A stretch of 64,000 nt of DNA from Prorocentrum cordatum (taxonomy: Eukaryota; Sar; Dinophyceae; Prorocentrales; Prorocentraceae), in the NCBI GenBank assembly GCA_963575745.1, contig CAUYUJ010011170.1:95001-159000 (forward strand), in the 5' to 3' direction. A program made the position numbers and the translations under genes. The notes under the pieces were generated by a model, which worked only from the letters and a program-made list of their open reading frames with translations, made no database searches and was not told the DNA's origin. Of this stretch, positions 8,692 to 17,134 are shown one piece after another (position 1 is the first letter of the stretch; every line of letters begins with the position of its first letter).

Positions 8692-11124
8692 ATGGCCCGT
8701 GACGAGGCTAACTCTGTTGGCTTTGTCATCCCCAACTTTCAGATCCTAACGCTGATTCTCTTCAGAGCGTTAGGCGTTGGCGCGTCACGAGCCCAACACC
8801 TGCTTGAGCCCTTTAATCATCAGATGCCCCGAACACAAGCAGACTATGACAGGCTGCTGACCAGGATGAGGAACTACGGACATGTTGCCGAGCGCTCTCC
8901 TGGCAACATAGCGGGTATCTTCACAGGGCACCACTCACATGCAGGTGTCTATGCCACGACTGCGGGGTCACCCGCTGGTCCTGGCGAGCCAAATCCCTGG
9001 GCTGACCCAGCCGATATGCCCAACGAGGCCACTGCCCTTCTAGGGCAGACCGGCCAGGCATCGGCAGAGGCAGCTGAGGCGAACGCCTGGTCGAACTACT
9101 CGCCAGGCGCCGCCTACACTGCAAGCCCGCCCTCGGGCACAACCCTCTGGGGCCAAGCGGAGTCATCCGCTCAATGGTCTCAGCCACCCTCACCGTTTGA
9201 ATCTGGCACTGACACAGATACTTCATCTGACGATGAGCACAATGGAATAGTCTCTGCTGGTAATGACTATCCAGCGGACGACACTCACCTTTCTGAACAG
9301 CAAAGGGCGGAAGCCGCCTTTATGGCTTATCGCAAATCAAAACGCCGTTGGAGGCGCTTTATGAAGAAACCAGTCAGAAAAGTGAGACGTGCAGTACGCC
9401 GACATTTCAAACAATTTGGAAAGGGTCGTGGTAAAGGGGGTCGCAGACGCCGTATGCATGGTAGGGGTATTACTGCTTTCCTCACGTCCTTAACTGATAT
9501 GGCTTTTGAAGAAGTTCTTATCGGAGGCAAAGGTCGGGGTCACAGGCGGACCTCCGGTAAGGGAAAGGGGCGGAGGGGCAACCCTAGGGACGCTTCTGGT
9601 AATACTATGAAGTGTCATACATGCGGTAGCACAGAGCATTTGCGCGATCAATGCCCGAAGGGGAAAGGAAAGGGATCCGTACACTTGGCTCAAAATTCTT
9701 TTATGGATGACATAGATTACATTGACTACGAGTTTTACGTCAATCCAGAAGCGGCTCCCGCTGCGGGCTCCTCCACGTATTACGTGATGGCCCGCTATGC
9801 TGAAGCAACTGTGGCCCTGGAAGACTACGCAGTGACCCTCTTCGACGAGTTCCACGGCTGGGACGAGGTCGATGAGATTGCGTACAATGCTTGGTTCGGT
9901 CTTCCAGCGGGGCCACCCGCCGGTGACGAGGTCTCCGAAGCCGAGACTGTCCCGGCAACAGAGGAAGAACTCACCGCCGCGCTGGCCCCACAAGTGATTG
10001 GCATGCCGTTGCTGCCAAATCCGTCGTGGGCTGGCTCGGAGATGGGAGACGCCGATGACGAAATGCGGGGCCATCCCGCGTATTCCGACTCCGAAGAATC
10101 CGAAGAAGATTATAACGACATGCTTCAAGAGCAGGTTTCAGAAGCAATCCGACTCTTGAGTGCGCCAGCACAGCAGCAGATGACGATGAGCGAACTGCTG
10201 TCGCACCCAGGAGTTGCCCGTCTACGTCCATACTTGGATTCGAACATGTCAGCATCTCAGATGCTTACAGCACTCCAAGCTCTAGCGGGGTCACCCGCAG
10301 AAGAGATGCTAGACACAACAGCGGGGCCACCCGCTTGGTCTATGGATGTCTTCATGCAAGGTTGCGATCAAATGAACATTAACGACCTCTCGATGGAGCA
10401 GTTAAATGACATCGGATACTTCAGAAGCCCGTATCAAAACGTGTTCATGGTCCAGGACAGCTCAGAGGACTCGGAGGACATGCGGTACGCCAAGAGGGAC
10501 AGGCGACCGTCGCCTCCCCGAGACTCAGAGCATGACGATCAAAGGCCAGTGACACGTGGTAGTGCGTCAGCGGGGCCAGCCCGCGGAAGGAGCCGCTCAG
10601 CTCCTAGACGCCCTACGCATGATGAATCGGGCTATCCATACAGCACTGAGCACTCCGTTGGAGTAACTGCTCAGCAGGTGCCGGATTGGTACATCCAATG
10701 GTACCCCGGCTACTCTATGGATACTCTTCGGCACTGGTATTCTAAGGAATACTGTGCCAAAAGGGACGAGACTGGCGCGATAATCCGTACCAAGGGCGGC
10801 AAGACCAAGACGCCAGAGGCCTGGGACAAAAGGGCGAAGAAGCAGGAGATCATCACTGACCGCAAAACGTACAGAAAGCAAGTATGTCAGTGTGAGCCCT
10901 TTAAAGGCCACATGCGCAGGTGTCCGATGGACCGCCCCTCCAGGAGCCCTCACCATGGAGAGACCCCGTGGAATTGGTCTCATGGAGACGACGCGGGTAA
11001 CGTCCATGATCCGAACAAAGAGGTTCCTGGAGGGGGAAAGCGTATCACAGAGGCCGATCGCGTCCCTATGACCGAAGAGGTGGCCAACACCGTCAAGGGA
11101 AAATTGGGCAAAGCTTCCCAATGA
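8692..11124 (+). CDS. Gag polyprotein with CCHC zinc knuckle
   Basis: 810 codons from the ATG at 8692, in a different frame from the upstream ORF and 11 nt past its stop. Residues about 208-300 are very basic (runs of KR, KGRGKGGRRRR). A retroviral-type CCHC knuckle follows near residue 305 (C-H-T-C-G-S-T-E-H-L-R-D-Q-C), as in nucleocapsid parts of Gag. The middle is acidic, with repeated AGPPA/AGSPA segments encoded by mini-hairpins. The C-terminal region holds a Cys/His-containing stretch (VCQCEPFKGHMRRCPMD, about residues 731-748). The last 53 nt overlap the downstream open frame (open from 11072), which lies in the +1 register. That arrangement fits Ty1-type +1 frameshifting to make Gag-Pol. 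The role is RNA packaging into virus-like particles; this is inferred from the knuckle and position. Confidence 0.8.
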   Translation: MARDEANSVGFVIPNFQILTLILFRALGVGASRAQHLLEPFNHQMPRTQADYDRLLTRMRNYGHVAERSPGNIAGIFTGHHSHAGVYATTAGSPAGPGEPNPWADPADMPNEATALLGQTGQASAEAAEANAWSNYSPGAAYTASPPSGTTLWGQAESSAQWSQPPSPFESGTDTDTSSDDEHNGIVSAGNDYPADDTHLSEQQRAEAAFMAYRKSKRRWRRFMKKPVRKVRRAVRRHFKQFGKGRGKGGRRRRMHGRGITAFLTSLTDMAFEEVLIGGKGRGHRRTSGKGKGRRGNPRDASGNTMKCHTCGSTEHLRDQCPKGKGKGSVHLAQNSFMDDIDYIDYEFYVNPEAAPAAGSSTYYVMARYAEATVALEDYAVTLFDEFHGWDEVDEIAYNAWFGLPAGPPAGDEVSEAETVPATEEELTAALAPQVIGMPLLPNPSWAGSEMGDADDEMRGHPAYSDSEESEEDYNDMLQEQVSEAIRLLSAPAQQQMTMSELLSHPGVARLRPYLDSNMSASQMLTALQALAGSPAEEMLDTTAGPPAWSMDVFMQGCDQMNINDLSMEQLNDIGYFRSPYQNVFMVQDSSEDSEDMRYAKRDRRPSPPRDSEHDDQRPVTRGSASAGPARGRSRSAPRRPTHDESGYPYSTEHSVGVTAQQVPDWYIQWYPGYSMDTLRHWYSKEYCAKRDETGAIIRTKGGKTKTPEAWDKRAKKQEIITDRKTYRKQVCQCEPFKGHMRRCPMDRPSRSPHHGETPWNWSHGDDAGNVHDPNKEVPGGGKRITEADRVPMTEEVANTVKGKLGKASQ

Positions 11125-14100
11125 CCACCGCCTCAAGGAATGGAACCGCCGATTCCATAAGGAAGCGGGGTCACCCGCAGAATCCAGTAAGGAAGCGGGG
11201 TCACCCGCAGAATCCAGTAAGGAAGCGGGGTCACCCGCAGAATCCAGCAAGGAAGCGGGGTCACCCGCAGAAGCAGCACCAGCCGCTGGATCTGCGGACG
11301 AGTGGATAGACGTTGCCTCTGCTGCCGGGTCCGCCGCCGGCACTGACCGCACTGAGCTAAATGAAGAGTGGGCGGCGGAAGACGGTTCAGAGAATCCATT
11401 CCCTGACGGAAGCGCCTGCTGGTACTACAGCTCTTCGGCGCAGAAGTGGTTCTGCACGAGGGTACTCTACCGCCATGAGAATGGCAAGTACAAGCTGGCC
11501 ATAAAGGGCACTGCCGACATCGACCAGATGAGGCAGGTCATCCATGATCATGGCCAGCCAGAAGGCCCTCCTAGAGACCCTCCTGGTCCACGACCAGGCA
11601 AGGGCAGCAGACCACCGCCAAGACCTAAAGCCGACTCCTCGTCTTCACCGACTCCTGCGAAAAGGCAACCGTCCAAGAGCCCCGAAGGCACACATGAGCG
11701 GGCGAAGGCCAGAGGGACTGCCAAGACAGACGATCCTAAGACGGCAGCTCCTCCTGGTCCGTCCGTGACAGAGAGGAAGAAGGTTTTTGCTGGACCATCG
11801 ACCCCGATGCCGCCGGCGACCCAAGGCGATGTCAAGGACGAAGCTCGCGACAAGCCTAAGGCAGCATTCCGAGGTGACTGGACTCCAACACTGCATCAGC
11901 CACGCCTTGCACCACGACCAGGTTCGGCACGAATGAAAGCGCAGCCGAAGCCCGATGCTGGGATGAGGTCGGTGCGGGCAGAAGCGGCCGCCAAGGCTAA
12001 GGAGGACAAGGGCTCTGCGGGGCCACCCGCTAAAGCGGCGCCAGTCGTAACAGCGGGGACACCCGCAGAAGGCACTCTCTCCAGGGAAGAACGCTTCAGA
12101 GTCCTCAAAGAGTTTGGCGACCAACAGAAACTAACCGATGATGCAGCTGCTGACAAAGGTCACCCGAACCCTGGCGCGGAGTCATCCGCAGGAGCTGCCT
12201 CGTCAGCCGCAGGTTCTGCAGGGCCACCCATTAAAGCGGCGCCAGCTGCATTAGCGGGGCCACCCGTCAAGGCGCCGCCGGCTGCATTAGCGGGGCCACC
12301 CGCACCATGGCAGCCAATAATGTCTGTTCTGAGGGTCATTCCTTTGGCATGCAAGTTGTATTGGCAAGGCATTGTAGACAAAGGCCCGAGGCAGCCCATC
12401 AACCCACGAGTCACTCCAGACGACACGGACCGATATGACGTCATTAATTGTCCGGTTCGTCGTAATTTCAAGTGTCACAACGACTGGGAGCGCGAACAGC
12501 AGAAAGTGGGAAACATGCTGCGAGACAGGCCGCCACTACGCGCTGCGCAGCATAAAGAAGCACTCCTGAAGGTCATGACACAGAACGGCATGGATCCAAC
12601 CTTGCCGAGTAAAGAGCAGATGACCAAGGTGTCGATGTGGTTTTCAACGGCTCTACGCCACAGTCCATACTATAAGGACAAACATAACCGATACTTCGAA
12701 AAGGTCAGCACCTTTGATCCATACGACGGCTGGGTTGTCGTTGATGATCTGCTGACAAACTGGACTGAAAATGATCAGTATAAGCACTATCGTGAAATGC
12801 ACGAGGTGCTGATCAAAGGCAGGCCCCACCCGTCATTCGTGTATTGGGTGCTGCTAAACTGCTGTGAGATGGTTGACCATCACGGCATGCAGAAGGGCAG
12901 GCTCCAGATGAAGTGCGTTGATGACAGTATGCTGCTGCCTCCCAGGTTTCGACCAACGGCACGCAGGCCACAGTACTTCATCAGAGCCACGAACGGCCAC
13001 AGCAGTCCAGGCATCCACTGTCCCGAGTCGCTGTACAAGCCGATCACAACATGGATGAAAGAACCAGACGACCCAGTATATTTCATCCACGGGACGCAGT
13101 GGGAGTATGTCAAGGACATTATTGCTAATGGCCTGTCATGCCTCGCACAGGACAACCCGAAGAGGAAAGGGGGGCGCCAATTTGTGCATGGCTGCCCCTA
13201 CCTCCCGGGCGACCCGAGGATTCAATCGGGCATCCGTCCTGACTCGGAGGTGCTCATATTCTGCAGCATCAACAAGATGCTGTCCAGTGGCTTCTCTCTA
13301 TGGAGATCAGCAAATGACATAGTCATGACACGGGGCCACGATGGATGTATACCGCCCGATCATATTCTCCAGATAGTGAGCATTGCGAAGTATCGGGTCG
13401 GCGAAGCCTGGACCAATCCGCTGTTTTATGACAAGACGCGGAGGCGGGGCCAACCCGCGGACAGGATTCGCACTGATGACTACCTGCCACTTAAAATGTG
13501 TGACAGAACTGTGGCGGTAATGGAAGATCATGCCATGTACCTCAAGGGCTGGGCTAAGACGGACGGTCGCCCATTCAATTTGGTCATGACCGAGCAAGAT
13601 GTTGCTCCACGACCGTACGACACACAGACAGTCCTCATGATGAATGCCCAGGAGGACGAGGTCATGCCTGAGGCGGGGCCACCCGCAGGAGCGGGGACAC
13701 CCGCGGTAGGCACCTCGGACGGTTCATGGCAGCAAGTAGTCACACCGGTGGCGACGGTAGCATCTCCTTGGAGGCCGGACCAGCAGTCCTGGGTCCAAGC
13801 TCTCAACAGCCATTTGACATCAGCCGACGTTTCTGGACTGACCGATCAGCTATACCGTGCTGACCCGTGGGCGGTGCATGCAGGTATCCAAGATGCACAG
13901 CAGAGGAACCTGCGCCCTCCTGCGGGGCCACCAGGCGTCCTAGGACCACAACCACAACGCCCTCCACAGCAAGCTGGAGTTGCGAGGTTTGCTCCTATGG
14001 GCGGCTCAGATGGTGGCTCGCCGTTTCGGACTCCGCCGTCTGAAACGAGCGAGAACAGCCTGTGGCAACGACTCCAGGCGATTCGCGGAAATCCGGCGCT

Positions 14101-16933
14101 CGCAGCAGCACTCCAGGCGACCACTCCCTTTGGCACTCCGAGGGGTAGTGAAGGAGGAGTGGCTGCGGGGACACCCGCCGAGCGAACGCCTGCGGAGTCA
14201 TCCGCACACGCGGGGCCACCCGCTGACGGACAACAAGGCTCAGACTACGAACGTCGGGCAGCCAATTTGAGAGCACAGGCTACCTTTTTGCAGCAACAAG
14301 CTGATAGAGTGCCCAGCCTGTTGCGGAACCGCAACATAGATGTTACGAATCATGGCGACTTTCGGCCTCTCTGGAGCTGGACTTCTGAAGACGCTCCAAA
14401 TGCTGATCCCACGAATCCATATCGACAGGTGTTTATTCCAGGAATAGCATCACACCCAATATATGGATGGGATAATCATGGACCAGCAGAGGCACCGGCC
14501 ATGGATGCGCCGATGTACCCGGAGTACTACGCGCAGGTGAATAACACTCCTATGATTGCGGGGCCACCTGCAAACGAATACACTCGAAATCTGGCCAATG
14601 AGATGTTTCGTTTGCAGTATACACGAGCAGTCGATGCGCAGTCTATGCCGCACTACGCCTACATGCCCACGCCGACGGACCCCGAGACCGTAGTTCAGCC
14701 AGCTGGTCTCGCGGTGCCAACCGCTCTGGGCAGCATGCCAGACTACATTCGCGACGTGCACAACACGCAGCAAGCGATACTGGCATCTAGGCAGCAGGCT
14801 CGGGACAACGCTAGGCTGCGCCAACAGCGCGCGATCCAGAGAAGGATCGAGCGTGATAACCAAGCGGGGACACCCGCAGGCGCGGGGCCACCCGCTGAAC
14901 AGACAGATAGACCGCCACCACCGACGCCATATCGGGAGGGTGAAACTACCTTCGAGCGTCAGGCTCGGACACGCCCTGACGTGCCTACTCCAGTCATTTC
15001 AGACTACAACTTCACACAGTGCCCAATCTGTATGGACCCCTACGAGATGGGCACCACGGTGTGGAGACTGGCGTGTGGGCACTTCTTCCACGATATATGC
15101 TGGGATCGTGTTGCACAGCAGCACGTCCGCAATCAGCGACCAGGTGCGCCAAACGAGGCACCCTGCGCTGTATGTCGTGGGCCGGGCATAATCACAGCAC
15201 ACTTTCCGTATGCTGGACAGCGCGACGCTGAGTCGGAACAGGCGCGCCAGCAGGAAAGATACGTGGTGGATGCTCGGGAACTGCGTCGGCTGCGGGAAGC
15301 AGTGGAGGCGCTAGAGGCTCGAGCCGCAGCGCCAGAGCAAGGCATCCAGATGCCGATCCTGCCTACGCTTCGAGCACAGGGGCCCCCAGCAGCGGGGTTA
15401 CCCGCCGAAGCGACTCCCGCCGCCACAGCGGGGCCACCCGCCGAAGCGGCTCCTGCCGCCAAAGCGGGGTCACCCGCAAATGGACCTCCGAATCCGGGAT
15501 TCCTGAGGGCAATGGAGGCCAATATTAGGCGGAGTGGCAGGAGCGGAGGCGGATCCAGAACCTCACGTGTAGAGAGTCCGGTAAGCGCTAGAAGCCGGGC
15601 CAGTGCTGAGAGCGCGGAGGCAGCCCAATTCCACAATACCTTCATGATCAACACGGAAGGGCTGACCTACACACGTGACGTCACGGATACGCTTCCGCCA
15701 GGAGGTGAGTGGACCTCCACACTCTCTGCGAATTATTGGGTTCTCGAACAGGAACCAATTACCGTGGAGGAGCGCCGCCAATATGAGCAAATATGGTGCA
15801 CCGAGCTAACAATGAGCCAGTGGGTGCTGGAACAACGCCTACTGAAAGGCACGCTCGGTTCACAGATTACGTACCATCCTGATGGCCATGGTACGATGGC
15901 TCTGGCGGCGCGGACAGGGACATTCTTCCCCGACGAAGACGGAATGCCCTGCATATCGTTCATGCTAGACATTGGCTCCAACGTGAACATCATCGGAGCT
16001 AATACAGCACGAACCTTTCAGGAGGTTATGGCCAGGTACAATCACAGACCGGCCATATGCACACTGAGCAAAACCCTCTACATCAATGGTGTAGGTGAGG
16101 GTGCTGCGATCTGTCGGAAAATGGGCAACTTCAAGATCGGGGTGCAATACGCCAATGAGGCAAGCCCCCGCATCGAGGAGTATGCTTCCAACATCGCAGA
16201 GGGCTCAGGTGCAAACCTCCCAGCCATCTGGGGCCTGAGTGCCATGGAAGCACGTGACACAATTATCGTGCTAAAGCCAGGCTTCCAGAAGGTTATCTTC
16301 CCCAGCGGAGAGTATACTCTTAAGCTGGGGAAGGGCGCCAAGGTCCTGAGGGCGAAGAAAACCCCCTCAGGACATCTAGCCATTCCATGCGGGTTGTATG
16401 ACGGGGCTAAAAGCCAGACGGTCACGAACACCTTTACAATCCGCAGTAGTCGTGATGGCTACACCGAGACGGAGAACGACGAGGACTCCGTCAATGCGGG
16501 GCCACCCGCCGGTGTAGGTGCGGGGTCACCCGCTGGGGTAACAGCGGGGCAACCCGCGATGGGACAGTCCATGACCGTTACGACTGATACGTTCATTGTC
16601 GAGCCGTATCTCGACAAGCAGCTCCTGAAGGACACGACCCGTGCGATCGTAGACAGGACGCTCGACAGCTGGTGGAAAGGCCAACAGTGTCCTGAAGGGA
16701 CCTGGCCACACATGAAGGATGCCCTGAAGTCTAAGATTTTCTGGGCAGTCCAGGAGGCGGTGAATAATTGGTCGCCTGAGAACCAAGCGGGGCCACCCGC
16801 GACACCGCCACCACCACCAAGCTGCACGGGCGGAGGTTCGACGGACCTTGCGGGGCCAACCCGCGTGGAGATCGTGAGCGCAGCCGCACCAGTGACGCCT
16901 GCGGAGTCATCCGCTAACAGCATGCCCCTCTGA
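11072..16933 (+). CDS. Pol part 1: Tpt1/KptA-like domain, RING-H2 and aspartic protease
   Basis: The frame is open from 11072, with its first ATG at 11528, to TGA at 16931-16933. A 30-bp unit is tandemly repeated four times near its start (11161-11275), encoding KEAGSPAESS-like units. At about 12600-13400 lies a complete RNA 2'-phosphotransferase (Tpt1/KptA) domain: TALRHSP, DGWVVVDDLL, YFIRATNGHS, YFIHGT, IIANGL, RQFVHG, WRSANDIVMTRGHDGCIPP. These match, in order, the family motifs LRH, GWV-VDDLL, IRA-QGHS, HGT and the RSAN/GxxP end. A RING-H2 finger follows at 15016-15185 (C-P-I-C … C-G-H-F-F-H-D-I-C … C-A-V-C). An aspartic protease signature FMLDIGSNVNIIGA lies at about 15958-16000. Linkers are Pro/Ala-rich and carry most of the mini-hairpins. 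Known Tpt1 enzymes remove 2'-phosphates from spliced RNA using NAD+; its role here is unknown. The same frame continues after the TGA. Confidence 0.82.
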   Translation, partial: PKRWPTPSRENWAKLPNDHRLKEWNRRFHKEAGSPAESSKEAGSPAESSKEAGSPAESSKEAGSPAEAAPAAGSADEWIDVASAAGSAAGTDRTELNEEWAAEDGSENPFPDGSACWYYSSSAQKWFCTRVLYRHENGKYKLAIKGTADIDQMRQVIHDHGQPEGPPRDPPGPRPGKGSRPPPRPKADSSSSPTPAKRQPSKSPEGTHERAKARGTAKTDDPKTAAPPGPSVTERKKVFAGPSTPMPPATQGDVKDEARDKPKAAFRGDWTPTLHQPRLAPRPGSARMKAQPKPDAGMRSVRAEAAAKAKEDKGSAGPPAKAAPVVTAGTPAEGTLSREERFRVLKEFGDQQKLTDDAAADKGHPNPGAESSAGAASSAAGSAGPPIKAAPAALAGPPVKAPPAALAGPPAPWQPIMSVLRVIPLACKLYWQGIVDKGPRQPINPRVTPDDTDRYDVINCPVRRNFKCHNDWEREQQKVGNMLRDRPPLRAAQHKEALLKVMTQNGMDPTLPSKEQMTKVSMWFSTALRHSPYYKDKHNRYFEKVSTFDPYDGWVVVDDLLTNWTENDQYKHYREMHEVLIKGRPHPSFVYWVLLNCCEMVDHHGMQKGRLQMKCVDDSMLLPPRFRPTARRPQYFIRATNGHSSPGIHCPESLYKPITTWMKEPDDPVYFIHGTQWEYVKDIIANGLSCLAQDNPKRKGGRQFVHGCPYLPGDPRIQSGIRPDSEVLIFCSINKMLSSGFSLWRSANDIVMTRGHDGCIPPDHILQIVSIAKYRVGEAWTNPLFYDKTRRRGQPADRIRTDDYLPLKMCDRTVAVMEDHAMYLKGWAKTDGRPFNLVMTEQDVAPRPYDTQTVLMMNAQEDEVMPEAGPPAGAGTPAVGTSDGSWQQVVTPVATVASPWRPDQQSWVQALNSHLTSADVSGLTDQLYRADPWAVHAGIQDAQQRNLRPPAGPPGVLGPQPQRPPQQAGVARFAPMGGSDGGSPFRTPPSETSENSLWQRLQAIRGNPALAAALQATTPFGTPRGSEGGVAAGTPAERTPAESSAHAGPPADGQQGSDYERRAANLRAQATFLQQQADRVPSLLRNRNIDVTNHGDFRPLWSWTSEDAPNADPTNPYRQVFIPGIASHPIYGWDNHGPAEAPAMDAPMYPEYYAQVNNTPMIAGPPANEYTRNLANEMFRLQYTRAVDAQSMPHYAYMPTPTDPETVVQPAGLAVPTALGSMPDYIRDVHNTQQAILASRQQARDNARLRQQRAIQRRIERDNQAGTPAGAGPPAEQTDRPPPPTPYREGETTFERQARTRPDVPTPVISDYNFTQCPICMDPYEMGTTVWRLACGHFFHDICWDRVAQQHVRNQRPGAPNEAPCAVCRGPGIITAHFPYAGQRDAESEQARQQERYVVDARELRRLREAVEALEARAAAPEQGIQMPILPTLRAQGPPAAGLPAEATPAATAGPPAEAAPAAKAGSPANGPPNPGFLRAMEANIRRSGRSGGGSRTSRVESPVSARSRASAESAEAAQFHNTFMINTEGLTYTRDVTDTLPPGGEWTSTLSANYWVLEQEPITVEERRQYEQIWCTELTMSQWVLEQRLLKGTLGSQITYHPDGHGTMALAARTGTFFPDEDGMPCISFMLDIGSNVNIIGANTARTFQEVMARYNHRPAICTLSKTLYINGVGEGAAICRKMGNFKIGVQYANEASPRIEEYASNIAEGSGANLPAIWGLSAMEARDTIIVLKPGFQKVIFPSGEYTLKLGKGAKVLRAKKTPSGHLAIPCGLYDGAKSQTVTNTFTIRSSRDGYTETENDEDSVNAGPPAGVGAGSPAGVTAGQPAMGQSMTVTTDTFIVEPYLDKQLLKDTTRAIVDRTLDSWWKGQQCPEGTWPHMKDALKSKIFWAVQEAVNNWSPENQAGPPATPPPPPSCTGGGSTDLAGPTRVEIVSAAAPVTPAESSANSMPL
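11161..11275 (+). repeat. 30-bp tandem repeat carrying mini-hairpins
   Basis: Four units of 30 bp (GGAAGCGGGGTCACCCGC plus AGAATCCAGTAA), each holding one GCGGG-GTCA-CCCGC hairpin. The hairpins are at 11165, 11195, 11225 and 11255. This is a local expansion of the motif scattered through the element. Confidence 0.9.
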
Positions 16934-16936
16934 CGG
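16931..16936 (+). promoter_or_regulatory. Possible stop-codon readthrough site (UGA CGG)
   Basis: A single in-frame TGA followed by CGG separates two parts of one reading frame. The frame is open for 1,953 codons upstream and 2,200 codons downstream. UGA CGG is a known leaky stop context in several plant RNA viruses (established knowledge). The following GC-rich sequence (GGCGGGCGCGCCGGCGGCGC) could form structure. A plain nonsense mutation is the alternative. Confidence 0.45.
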
Positions 16937-17134
16937 GGGCAGGCGGGCGCGCCGGCGGCGCTCGCTTGCGAAGAGAAGCCGAATACCGGCCTCCTCGCGA
17001 CATACGTTGGCCGCGCTGAGGCCCGAGAAGAAAAATATCATTCAAAATGCCTCGTCATCGAAGATATTCGCACAGCTTGCGCTGAACTCCGAACCCGTGG
17101 ATATATATGCGACCGGATTACCCATAATGAGGTA

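Noticed and set aside
9750-9780. Further mini-hairpin candidates with imperfect arms (for example near 9750, 12254, 13921, 22963)
   Set aside because: Arms contain mismatches or the loop is absent; left out of the covariation argument, though some may be decayed members.
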